DNA from: Takifugu bimaculatus
Lineage: Eukaryota; Chordata; Actinopteri; Tetraodontiformes; Tetraodontidae
Length of the DNA: 64,000 nt
NCBI GenBank assembly: GCA_004026145.2
Contig: CP034980.1
Coordinates: forward strand, 11,263,649-11,327,648
Reading direction: 5' to 3'
The notes under the pieces are model-generated. The model searched no databases and was not told the DNA's origin. It worked only from the letters and a program-made list of their open reading frames with translations. Positions 27,333 to 37,200 of this stretch are shown here, in pieces; the stretch's first letter is position 1; each line of letters opens with the position of its first letter. The translations under genes were made by a program, and so were the position numbers.

Positions 27333-30300
27333 GTTCAGATAACCATCTCTGAACCTGAAGAGCCAGAGCCATCATTTAATTAGTTTCAGAAAGGTTCCAA
27401 TACACCCTGTTGCCTGCGCTGTTTGAATTCCCTGATATAAAGTCCTTCTGAGAAAGAGGTTATAAGCACTGTTGCTTGGTCACTGTTTCCAGATTCGATA
27501 TGTTAAAGTATGAGACCAGGAGCAGTCCATTTTGAGGAAAATTACTCCATATCTAAGATGCATTCCAATGTTGGTCGCATTCATCTGCTTCACAGATTCA
27601 TGAAGGCCGTCCAAATTATAGCTTTATATAATGCAGTATCAAGATTAATTCACATCCATTCCCCTCCTATTCCATTATATAATGAGGAAAGAAAACATTA
27701 TTCTTCTCTATCGTGATCTATAAAAACAAGCAATAATTATTTGTAAAGTAGCTGTAAATTAACCAGTTCAGTCAGTCAGCAGTTGTTTAGTTTTGTATCA
27801 TTTTATCACAAATTTAAATTATAAGTGATAAACTTTCCCCATAATGAGGCTAATGTGTCTGTACCTGAATCCAGCCCTGTACAGCAGGGAGGTGTTTGGA
27901 GGATAGTAGTCTGTGGAGTTCTATCAGTGTGGAGACCACTGCCTCATTATCCTCATTTTCTTTAATACGAAGATCTGGAATAGAAAAGCATATTAGAAAC
28001 AGATCCAAAACAGTATTCCAATTTATTTTAAGGTACATTTACACTACATGCAAAAGTGACCAGGTCAGATTTTTTTGTGGTAGTGAGCACACTCAAATTT
28101 ATCCCAGACCTGATATTTTCAGATCAGATTTTTTTAAAGTGTGACCGCAGTGTGAACCACCAATGTGGATTTGGCAACTTTGACATCACTCTAGAAAGAC
28201 ATTTGTCAGAATTATCTTCGGGGTGAGACAGCCTATTTTCAAAATAGAGGACAGCTATGATACTAAATTTACAACCACAGCACCACAAAGAGACAAAATA
28301 TAATATTTGGCTTTCTTTTTCTTCATTTTTGCCCTCTTCAGCACCTGCTCACACATTTTCTGGCCTCCACAATGCTCCGGACCTCCATGCTTATTTTGGT
28401 GTAAGCATGACGTGAAGCATGACACTATTGAGGGACTTTGACCTTTGCTGTTATATTATAGTTGATGACGTAGCCAAGTTCTTGCGACCTAAGGGTCTAT
28501 GTTACAATATGTGGGGAAATGAGCAGCTTGTTTTTTAAATTGAACAACCTCCATTAAAGGAAGACAACTCAGATCTCTCTCTATGTGACTTGATTCTCTA
28601 ATTGGAATCGCAGTCTATAATCTGCTACCTTAATCGGCAATTCTTTCACTGAGGCTCTCCTTGAATACAAGATGAGCAATACACAATGGCAGACAAACTT
28701 ATTAAAGGTATTCCTACTGATTGCTGCTGGTTATGAGTCTGTTACAACCTTTTAAAATGTCGTGGACTATATATTAACCATTAAACCCACCAGGGTTGAT
28801 GGTGAGGTCTAAACTGTAGGAATGAGAGATGAGTCCAGAGCTCCGAATAAAGGAGTAACCCTCATCTTCATTGTGTCCCTCTTCTTCTTCCTCCTCATCA
28901 TCTTCTTCCTCCTCTAACTTTTTTGCAGGTCGATCTTTCATGTGATCATCTTCGTCTCTGGTTTCCTCTGCACAGATTTTCTCTTCTTGCTTTTCTTTTA
29001 TCATTGTTTCTTTCCCATCTTCTGCCAGGTCTCTGCTACAGCAAGGTTGTTCATCTGCAGATTCACATTCACTGGCTGATTGGAAGATTTGAGGTCTGCT
29101 CTGGATGTCTGTGTCGTCAAACTCAGGGAAAAGAAGCTTCATACAGGATTCCATCTCCTTCAATGTCGTCTCTATTTCTTGGTATAAATCTGACAATGAA
29201 AGAACGATGCAATATAAATACATTATCAAATAATTTATCTCAATTTACTGAGTTTGTGTTGCATTTGAAGGCAACATAAAGTTTATGAGATATTAGTATT
29301 TCAATAATCAATAGTGTTCATCTCTTCAGTATTTACCCTCCATGTCTTTGGATGCTGCTTCCACTCTCTCCTTGTAGATGGCCTCCATTCGTCTATGTCT
29401 CTCTGCCTCCCTTGTCCTCTCCACTGCTGTTCTTGCCTCAGTATCCTGGAAGTCAACCTAAGAGAATGGACAAGTGTCATAGTTCCAGAAGGTAACAGTA
29501 GTTTTAGATACTACTTAAATTGAATGATCTGAAATTGCAATCTATTCATCAGAGTAAATCATTCCACAGTAAAGAAATTCTTGAGAAGGTGGTGGTGACT
29601 CAGTTACTGGAGCACCTGCAGAGGAACAGCCTGTTTGAGATGTTTCAGTCAGGCTTTAGAGGTCACCACAGCACAGAAACGGCTTAAAGTTACTAATGAT
29701 CTTCTCATAGCTTCAGATCATGGATCCAAAAACCTGATCACCTGAAAGACCTCTGTCACCCCACTGGGTCATGGTTTCCCCTCCTCTCCTCTCCTCTCCT
29801 CTCCTCTCCTCTCCTCTCCTCTCCTCTCCTCACCCCTCCCCTCCCCTCCCCTCCCCTCCCCTCCCCTCCCCTCTCTCTACCCACCCCCCCATCAGCAGGA
29901 GGGTCCCCCTACATGAGCCTGGTCCTGCTCAAGGTTTCTTCCTGTTAAAGAGGAGTTTTTTCCTGCCACTGTTGCTTGTTGGGGGTTAGGCCCTGGGATT
30001 CTGGAAAGCGCATTGAAACAATTTTGATTGTAACAGAGGCTACATAAATAAAGATTGATTTAAGTATTTATTGATAATTATACTGGAATAGTTCAGGTAT
30101 ATATCGCTGTCTCTAAAAAAAAGCTCAGAAACAGTGTTGCAAAAAAACCCTCTTTGAATGCCTAACTTTTGAGAATTTACTACTGCAACAGTAATGCACT
30201 TAAGCATTTGGAAACTAATATGATGCTATTTAAAAAGCAACATTTTGTTTTTTGGTATTTTGGTTAGTTGTTGGATTTTGTGATGTGATGAAAAAATTCA

Positions 30301-31762
30301 ATGACAATTTAAGGCCATAGGGAGCCAGACTGGCAACAGCCACAGACTAACATTACAACCTATCCCTGGTTGCTATGTGTATCCGGTGATTCATTCGGAA
30401 AGAATGTTTTACATCTTACCTTCTTAACTTTTTTGAGAAAATGATAGCCCAAAGCTAACTTTTTATAAGCCTCCCCGTACGAAGAGTACCAAGCCTGGAC
30501 AGTCTGGATAGCCAGTGCCCTCAGCTTTCTGGCTACTTCTTTTGGAGGGGGGAGGGGCTGTTCTGAGTCCGTCTCTACCGTCAACTCCAAAACCTCCTAA
30601 GGCAGAAAAAACAGAAGTGTCGTTTTTATTTTATTACAGAACACTCTTTTCTTTTTTTTATTTAAATATAGGCTTAAATGAAGGTTTCAAATTATGTTGA
30701 TGTGACAAATTAAAAACTTGTGACTAAACATAGTTTTTTACAAACTCTCCATGTCAAATGCTTCAGCTCACAGTTCTTCATAAAGTACCTGATGTGTAAT
30801 CTCATAGCAAGACTGACATAGGCAAGTATGCTTTGACATATTTCAAACCTGGAAGTTGTTCACCACTAATGTCCTGAAGTGATGTGATCTGGAGAAAAGC
30901 TCATTGGTTATCTGGAGAGCTGAGAGTCGGATCTCAGAGTGGTCCTGGTTGAGTTGGGACATTACCAAGTGGTACACATGGTCTATGCAGTCATTAGACA
31001 TTCTGTGAGGGAATACAAATGATAAAATCTTATATACATATTGTATCTAAAATGATCATAAACATATTTTTGACAGTTCAAAACTAAAGTTGTATGAAAT
31101 AAACTGAACAGTAAATCAAAATCAACATTTGAAAAAAATGTATTTTCAAACTGATTTCAGTTAATTCATAAAACAATAAAATCTGAATGTTGTAAATATT
31201 ATATTGACACCTTACTTCTAAAATTGAATTCCAATACTAGCAGCACTGTTAACGATAAATTCTTTTTAAAATAATTATTATAGTTGTCTTAATAATATTA
31301 ACTTAAGCAAGGAAAAAGATGATCAGTTATTATATTAGTTATCAACATATCATCTTTAATCACATAGGAGCCTGGGATGAACTGGCGACTCATCCAATGT
31401 GCACCCTCCCCGTGACCATGACAACAATAAAGCGACAAGATAAGATGAGAGAAATGTTTTCCACTCTTTCTCAACCCATACGGTCAAGGCATATGGTCAA
31501 ACATAGAGCTGAGGTTGTATTTGTATTCCTTTCCAGTGAAACTATGTGTGCCTAATGTGACTAGGTCTTTCTTGTAATATGTCCACAAAAGCTTTTGCCT
31601 TTTTGTACCGATGTGTCAGAAAATAACCATCACTAGCCAGACTGTGACACACTTGCAAATCTTCTTGATTTCCTTCATCTTCTCCTGGTTGAGCTGCAGC
31701 TGTCCTGACATAGTCAGCTCCTCCACCAACTGAGACAGCCTGTCCCGCTGAGATGGATCCAT
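7117..31762 (-). CDS. uvssa: UV-stimulated scaffold protein A, 14 coding exons
   Basis: Coding exons in transcript order: 31762-31653, 31002-30849, 30596-30420, 29457-29337, 29189-28791, 27974-27865, 27286-27158, 16864-16750, 12048-11843, 11466-11363, 10702-10519, 10439-10328, 8450-8276, 7210-7117. They sum to 2190 nt, or 729 residues (human about 709), with matching phases. Exons 1-3 encode the N-terminal VHS-like domain. Exon 5 is a long acidic linker. Exon 8 carries DDFEEVPEKEGYEP: F417, V420 and K423 correspond to the human TFIIH p62-contact residues and the K414 ubiquitination site. Exons 10-14 form the C-terminal DUF2043 domain with PFGLDLYYWGE, a Cys/His cluster ending CPFHG, and the terminus KFSNQFNYALK. 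With USP7 the family stabilises CSB and recruits TFIIH to stalled RNA polymerase II. Uncertain: the exon 9 donor may instead be at 11828 (also in phase). Introns 7 and 8 are about 10.3 and 4.7 kb. Confidence 0.93.
7465..7525 (+). repeat. Fragment of a SINE-like fish repeat
   Basis: CTGGCACCTC ... GTTTTGTCTACA ATGGGGCTTGAACC matches the more complete copy at 10885-11040. It resembles the antisense tail of a tRNA-related SINE. It lies in a uvssa intron. Confidence 0.4.
8990..9260. promoter_or_regulatory. Candidate conserved non-coding block in uvssa intron 12
   Basis: A stretch with higher complexity than its AT-rich surroundings. It is not open in any frame and is rich in ATTA/TAAT and E-box-like (CAGCTG) words: CTCATTAATGC, GCATTAAATG, GGTTAATTA. 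This composition is typical of developmental enhancers. Conservation cannot be judged from one genome. Confidence 0.25.
10885..11042 (+). repeat. SINE-like dispersed repeat
   Basis: The pattern GTACCTTGCTCAAGGGTACC, then GTTTTGTCTGCACTGGGACTTGAACC, then a ...CTGAGCTACCAC end is a familiar fish interspersed element with a tRNA-like antisense tail. A related copy in the opposite orientation is at 31850-31975. Confidence 0.6.
12264..12316. repeat. Interstitial telomeric repeat (CCCTAA)n
   Basis: About nine imperfect CCCTAA units (variants CCCAAA and CCTAA), the vertebrate telomere hexamer TTAGGG on the minus strand. It lies in uvssa intron 8, far from any chromosome end implied by the flanking genes. 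Confidence 0.85.
14590..15420. promoter_or_regulatory. Candidate regulatory block with a perfect DR1 nuclear-receptor site
   Basis: TGACCTTTGACCC at 14713-14725 is a perfect direct repeat of the nuclear-receptor half site with one-base spacing (RXR, HNF4, COUP-TF type). Nearby are clustered TAAT/ATTA words (CTTAATCCATTACTAGTCAAT, GAATTAGATGC, TTAATGAGC, CCCCATTAGCC). The block is not open in any frame. Function is inferred from motif content only. Confidence 0.35.
15636..15661 (+). other. G-quadruplex-capable sequence
   Basis: GGGTGGGGGGAAGGGGGGCAGGGGGG contains four or more G tracts separated by one or two bases. It is on the plus strand, the template side of uvssa, in intron 8. Confidence 0.6.
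16865..18708. other. uvssa intron 7, 5'-distal part
   Basis: AT-rich sequence with no supported gene. Several 60-100 residue open frames here lack family signatures, codon bias or splice logic. Confidence 0.5.
18709..18857. repeat. Compound (CA)n(TG)n(CATA)n microsatellite
   Basis: CA repeats, a short TATG/TG palindromic stretch and then about 22 ACAT units. Overlapping open frames of poly-YIHT and poly-MYVC type are repeat artefacts. Confidence 0.95.
18890..20110 (-). mobile_element. Decayed non-LTR retrotransposon (R2-like RT) fragment
   Basis: On the minus strand 19515-19733 encodes reverse-transcriptase motifs GIYQGDALFPLLFC and LLYMDDIKLYAKNE (catalytic Y-x-DD as YMDD). 19157-19462 continues with YKYLGIPQANGNHEEATRRS and INTYALPVIRYPAGII. 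19860-20110 matches the upstream part of the same open frame. Stops, a frameshift and an internal deletion make it inactive. Fish copies are usually annotated as type-1/R2-like LINEs; I do not assign a clade. A second piece is at 40490-40870. It sits in uvssa intron 7. Confidence 0.75.
20160..22600 (+). mobile_element. Decayed Ty3/gypsy-type LTR retrotransposon
   Basis: Remnants in order: a protease-like stretch (20340-20450), reverse transcriptase with FIYLDDILTCSQ (about 21000-21030) followed by connection-domain similarity to about 21400, and an integrase core beginning VDRFSKMAHFI (about 21840-21960). Frames are interrupted repeatedly. A CCAATAAA-type element near 22588 may belong to the 3' LTR, but I could not delimit LTRs. 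It is immediately downstream of the LINE fragment in uvssa intron 7. Confidence 0.7.
22601..27157. other. uvssa intron 7, 5'-proximal part
   Basis: AT-rich, no gene seen. It contains an A17-type run near 24583-24600, a candidate conserved block at 23870-24340 and a small hairpin-prone segment at 26015-26090. Confidence 0.5.
23870..24340. promoter_or_regulatory. Candidate conserved non-coding block
   Basis: Balanced-composition sequence in an AT-rich intron with many developmental TF-like words (TTAATTAGG, TTTATTATGCAG, CTTTGTGT, CTAATATGATG, TCATTATTATGCA). No open frame. Suggestive only. Confidence 0.2.
27287..27333. repeat. (GACA)n microsatellite at the uvssa exon 7 acceptor
   Basis: On the transcribed strand this is a (CTGT)n tract that runs directly into TAG at the 3' splice site of the exon 27286-27158, so it supplies that exon's polypyrimidine tract. 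Confidence 0.95.
29565..30065 (+). mobile_element. L2-type LINE 3' fragment
   Basis: 29575-29730 matches the reverse-transcriptase region at 52165-52320 nearly base for base, then jumps to the 3' UTR (CTGTCACCCCACTGGGTCATGG ..., CTGTTAAAGAGGAG, ACATAAATAAAGATTGATTT). A 5'-truncated and internally deleted copy in a uvssa intron. Confidence 0.85.
29774..29876. repeat. (CTCCT)n(CCCCT)n expansion in the LINE tail
   Basis: About twelve CTCCT units followed by about nine CCCCT units, expanded from the short pyrimidine stretch present in the related copy near 53160-53190. Confidence 0.9.
31370..31450. repeat. Fragment of a dispersed repeat in uvssa intron 1
   Basis: GGAGCCTGGGATGAACTGGC ... CACCCTCCCCGTGACC ... 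AATAAAGCGACAAGATAAG resembles the right part of the repeat at 31975-32070 (CCCTCCCCGTCACCCCGGAA, GATAAAGCGGTTAAGAAGAC). Confidence 0.4.
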
Positions 31763-31849
31763 CAGCCGTCACACACACCTGTCAACATGAGACATTACAC
31801 ATATTACCTGAAATGGTAATTACACACGAGATATAACAAATGTTGGCTC

Positions 31850-32070
31850 AGACTGTTGTGAACTGGGCTGGGAAGCTCTGGGCCAGACAAAACGTGGAAG
31901 ATGTTCTGGTAGTAGGGGGAGGTGCCAGAACATCTTCAAACCACTGCTGAGGTACCCTCGAGCAAGGTTTCGAACCCACAAATGCGACTCATTCAGGACC
32001 GTCGCCCTTCGTACCCTCCCCGTCACCCCGGAAGGGATAAAGCGGTTAAGAAGACAAGATAACAAATGCT
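31850..32070 (-). repeat. Composite SINE-like repeat in the uvssa 5' region
   Basis: Reverse-oriented relative of the 10885-11042 repeat (GAGGTACCCTCGAGCAAGG, CAGACAAAACGTGGAAG, AGGTGCCAGAACATCTTC), followed by a CCCCGGAAGGGATAAAGCGG tail common in fish. It lies between the first coding exon and the predicted non-coding exon of uvssa. Confidence 0.5.
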
Positions 32071-32244
32071 ACAGATTTCAACGTTATTTTATCATGCTTT
32101 ATGTTCATTAAATACGGGCGATGGAAGATGAAAAATCTTTGTCAGTACTAACATGTTGTGCTTGTTGGAACTTTAAAAAACTACACAGCTATAAAGGTAA
32201 CAATGCTAACAAACGTAAACACGTCTCTTTGACCGGTTAGTTAC

Positions 32245-32450
32245 CTGCTAATAGCTTAGCACTAATTGAACTGCTGGAATAATAAACCATCCGCCTAGTA
32301 ACTCCGACTGTCCAAGCCAAGCCAGAAGTACTTTATAACAAAAATGTCCTTAATTTGAGCTAAAACCTTCGTTTTGTTTACAAATGAGCCTGCAATCATG
32401 GCTTCCTGACAGTGACTAACATTTATTTCCGGTGTCTGATAGTTTTTCCG
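32245..32450 (-). promoter_or_regulatory. Predicted uvssa non-coding first exon and promoter
   Basis: Minus strand TTAGCAG|GTAACT gives a donor at 32245. A matching acceptor GTTGACAG lies just above the ATG at about 31782, implying a 5' UTR intron. Upstream, two CCGGAA ETS-type sites (32427-32450) and no TATA box fit a housekeeping promoter. Confidence 0.5.
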
Positions 32451-33539
32451 GTTTAGGTTTTCAGAATGAAGCACTGATGAATTCCAAATTCAAATAATTT
32501 AAAAATCACACATCCCATTTTCTTTCAGTCGTTACTGAAAAATCTAAGACAAAAATAAATACAAATTACAGATACATTATACCGTACAATATAAATTTTT
32601 GAATAAGGTTTGTCTTGAAATGCTACAACAGGATTTTCTGAATTTCAGTAAAGAACGTCTTGGGGTCGTTGAGTGAAAACTATGAAGCTTCCCAAAATCG
32701 AAAAAAAAAAATTCCCATAATGTTCTCATCGTTCCCATATTTTTCACTTTGGAATACATATTTATTGTTGAGATTAATATTCCATGAACAATTTCAGAAT
32801 TACTGAACCAAAGAAATTCAAAAGAAAGCCGATAATGCCACGTATACGCAAAAAAAAAAGGCGCCGGGGGGTGGGGGGTGTTATGATGTAATTTAAAATA
32901 ATAAGATACTTAGTCGAAATAACGACTTAGTTCGCTAGCAAAACAAACAAAAATATCCCATCGTATCATTAAGAATATATGCAAGTCATGCGAGTTTGCT
33001 CCGTCCCACCAGTCTCAATTCGACGTTTTAACTTTAGGCATAGCAGGATTTGTCTAAGTACAGGTGAAAAAATTAAATAGTATTGATTTTTTGTTTTTAG
33101 GTTAAGTTGTTAGATTAAAGTTATGCTTTGGACGCTTGTTGGTGATATTCTTCCACATATTTGTTGGGGGTTAGATTCATTGGACTTAATTGGTCAGCAG
33201 AAGCAGAAATTTGTTTTACATTCATCTCCAGCTCACAATAATGCCATAATAAATAATAAAATGGTAAATTATTAGATCGCAGTTATAGGGTGTGTTTTAT
33301 GTCCTGCTTTTATTTTGGCACGTGCAGATTTTAAGAATTGGCAGTAGGTGGCAGTGTTGCAGCAATGTATACACTGTCGTTATTTGTGCCGTTATACGCA
33401 TGTACATAAACATTTTTCTTTCTTTTTTTAATTAAAAATGGCTAAAATCCCACGCAGATGCATCACACCTGGTTCTCACAATTAGGACACAACTTCTAAA
33501 TTAGGACTGTCCTCTTTATACTTCAGGCTTTTACCGTAG

Positions 33540-33880
33540 TTTGGTGTGCTCCTGACTGTTGAGAGTTGACCATGTTGAGATTGAAAGAGCAACTGACGAC
33601 ATCAGAAAGATGGTTACAGCTTATGAGTCTGGTTAGGGATTTTATAAGTTCTCAAAAGAAGCTCAAATCAGTCATTCTAGTGATTGGATAATAGTCCACA
33701 AATGGTGGACCTTGAAAATAACTGCTAACATTCCCAACTTTAATTGAAGGTGTGCAGGGTAGGTTGCACTATAAGAAAAGTATGAGGGTCAGTCTTATGT
33801 TTAAGACAGAAGTAGAAAAAGACTGGAACTTCTGGAGTCATGTTCCGTGGACAATTTAGTCTAAAATTGAACAATTGTAA
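33540..33880 (+). mobile_element. Decayed Tc1-like transposon fragment
   Basis: The segment GTTACAGCTTATGAGTCTGG ... CTCAAAAGAAGCTCAAATCA ... TCATGTTCCGTGGACAATTT follows the usual order of a Tc1 transposase gene (helix-turn-helix then catalytic start) but is riddled with stops. It is intergenic, between uvssa and sil1; the rest of 32451-34285 is AT-rich with no feature seen. Confidence 0.65.
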
Positions 33881-34208
33881 CACCAATTAAAATAAATGCT
33901 GAAACCACAGGGACTCTTACAGTTGGCGCCACCATGCATCAAAAAAGTCCTGTTAGCATCCACGTCAAGACCTTACATATTGTTCCCCATGCAGAACTCA
34001 TCCACAGAGAGTAAATACTTCAGTCATCAGTCGTGTAAAAAACACAATTATGTAAATACAAATGTTTTTTTTTTGGGTAAGGCCAAAAATGTAATTTTTA
34101 AATATATATTGACCTCAAGAACTCATTAGGTTGAGATGTTCCTTGATATTCACATGCAGCAGTGTGCCCCAATCCTTATGCAGAAGGTAATGTGCTTCAA
34201 AATAGATC

Positions 34209-34214
34209 TTTAAT
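34209..34214 (-). terminator. Possible sil1 polyadenylation signal
   Basis: ATTAAA on the minus strand about 75 bases beyond the stop codon. Confidence 0.35.
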
Positions 34215-34285
34215 TTTCACATGAAGTGATGCTGTGTGCTCATCTCTGTTTCTGTACCCATATATATGTTACTCTACCGCCCTCT

Positions 34286-37200
34286 TCATCGCTTTATTTG
34301 GACTTCTAGGGCATCTATAAGTTCAACAATCTCTGAGAAATAGCCATCATCTTCTCCCATTATCCTTTCTGCCTGCACCATTCCATGGTACTGGTCTCCA
34401 AGAGATATCAGGGACTCCAGCAGAAAGTCATCAGACCGGTACTGGTCCAAGCATACAGGAGCCATCACTAACAAAGCCCGCAGAGTCTGCAAAAAAGTGA
34501 CACAGTGCTGGTTTACTCAATTACTGTGAATTTTCTACAAGTTAATGGCTTCAAATAAGCACCTTCTCTCTGTAGTCATGTTCAGAAGACTTTAGTTGCT
34601 GTGGGACCAAACTGCACCAGCCATTTTCCAGCAGATCTCCCTTTAAGGACACCTCAGCATACTGACGGACAAGTTTGTCATGAGACGGGTCATGCACAGT
34701 TTTCTGTTCAGCCTGGGAAATCAGTTCCTGGAGATGCAGGACAATCACTGTCATATTGTTTAACATGTTCAGGTAGGTAAAGGTCCAGAACATTACAAAA
34801 AAACATTATTACATCTAGCTTTTATTAAGCTGGTCAAACATCCCTAAAAATGCCTGATACAAATATGGAAAACATGGTTAAGCAGTGTGGCCTTATACCT
34901 CCATCCCCACAGAAAACACTACTACTAGTTTCTACCCAATGAGAATACTGTATATACTGTATATACTGTATTGAATGGCATATTTCCTTAAAAACACTTC
35001 ACAACTGTAAAAGTGGGCCATTTTAATCCATTTAGGCCTGTAGCAGTGCCCTCTAAACAACTTGTTTAAATACATGCATGTTACATCAACGTCAGATCTT
35101 AATGGAAGCACTAAAAATTGAATGTTACTTCAAACATAACATAACATCGATAGACTGGCGGGTGTTTTTTTGTACCTTTTCACTTATCATGTCATACAAC
35201 ATAGTGACAATGCGTGTACGCAGAACTCCACCTTCATCTGCCCTAAATAATTCTGATAGGACTTGAAGCCCTCCATGTGACAGGAAATGACTCTGTGCAT
35301 ACGGGAAATGACGTAGCAGAGATGCTAAAGCAAAAAGAACCTGAAACATGAAAAGACAAAGAAAAAGTTAGTGTTTACTTTTAAATTCAACTGTGTACAG
35401 GTTTACTTACCTTCTTTTTAACTTGCTGTGGGTGGGTAGTGGCCAGCAGAGTTAACAATGTCTGCAAAGCTCCACTCTCCACAGCCCTCACCTGAACCAC
35501 AGGGTTACTGCAAAAGAGAAACATGAGGCACATTCCCACTGTGGAAGTTCCTGGTAAATACTGTGGGTAGGAACTTTATAGGAAGTGCCATACTGTTATT
35601 CTCACTTGGCCCTCTCCATAGTCATGTCTCCACTGCGGGGTAGACAACGACCTCACGAGTTTCAATCAAGGCATACTGATTTTGACTTGTAATTGTTGTA
35701 ATTGTGTACACAGCAATGTGTTAATAACTATTAGCACACATGTTGCATTGTGATACTTATTAAATACAAAACAGTACAAGGGATTGCCATGTTTCTGGCC
35801 TGAGTGTTTAGGTAAATCGTGGTAAATCCTATGAATGAGGTGTCTGCTAGACTAATGCCCTTCTTCTCCTGGGTTCCAAGTCAAATCTTGCTCTGGATTT
35901 AGCCACTCAGTTCTGAGTATACCTCAAGTCCCCCCAGGTGTTTTGCAAGGACAATTATCGCTCCTATGATGGAGCAGGGACTTGGTTAGGCCCCATAAAA
36001 GTTCTTGTAAATGGCCGTTGGGAGAAGGCTGCTACAGTGGAGACACACACCAATGACCCCATAAAATTACCCTAAAGTTCCTGCAATGGAGACACACCTT
36101 AAGCTGTTACTGGTTACAGAGGGACTTGACATCTAAGTAGAGGTACTTAAACTAAAAGAAAATAGGCTGACAAAACCCTGACATAAAATAATTAAAAACA
36201 GAAAAAAGTTCAGCAAATGGTCAAAAATTCAACTTTTGTAATTATAAATTGAATGTCCAAAACATCCCTAAAAGTGACTGTTAGCAGTAAACAAAACAAT
36301 TCAATAAACAACCACATGGTTAAATGATTGCATAATACTTACTTCATAAAAATAAGCAATTGTCAATATTACTATGGATGGGTAACACAATTAGACTGAT
36401 ATTAACTGCATAAGTTTATCATTAAATGATCCATTCATAGTTTACCTGGCTAAGGCAGATCCCAAGACAGATGCAGAACTTTCCTGTAGTTTGACATCAG
36501 AGCTGTTCAGACACTTTAGAATTAACTGGAAACCTCCCAATGTACACAAGGTCTGACCATTGTCCACCTAACACACACAAATAAGAGTCAGACACACCCA
36601 TGAAGACTAATATGACTTAGCTGTAATTGTGTTACTTTACTTGATGGACCAGGTACTCAAGCTCATGCAGGATGTGGAGCTTCTGCTCTGTAGTTGACAG
36701 ACTGCTGTTCAGCTGCTCCAGCAGGCGTTTTATTATCTAAGCATTTCAGTGAACAGATTAAATGAATGCTGAACATAGATGTACTGAATTGGGTTGAGGG
36801 AATTAGTAACACGAGCCAGGGTGTAAAACTAGCCAGGGCCACCACTGGCTATGATAGTCTACTGTACCTGAAAATCTGTCTCCACCAATAGATCCAGCTG
36901 AGCGATGTCTTTCTTTAACTCTTCCAATGAATGAAATTTCGTAGTCATGCTGCCCTGCAATGCAAAAGCAACACAGGAAGCTTCATTTACAAGCAGGAAG
37001 AAAGTGCACAGTAAAACACCACATAAGAATCATTTGACCCCATGCTGTGATCAGGTTGCAGTTCCCACGTGTTTCAGTACTTGTGTAATTAACGTTCTGT
37101 AATTAACGTGAGTAGCAAACAGATGATTCAAATTATGAATCAACTGTCATCTAATGCTCAAGGTTTCACAGACGAGGCTCAAGCTTAGTCCCAGAATAAA

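Noticed and set aside
27287..27333. Regular GACA array as a CRISPR-like repeat
   Set aside because: Pure tetranucleotide with no spacers; an ordinary microsatellite in a eukaryotic intron.
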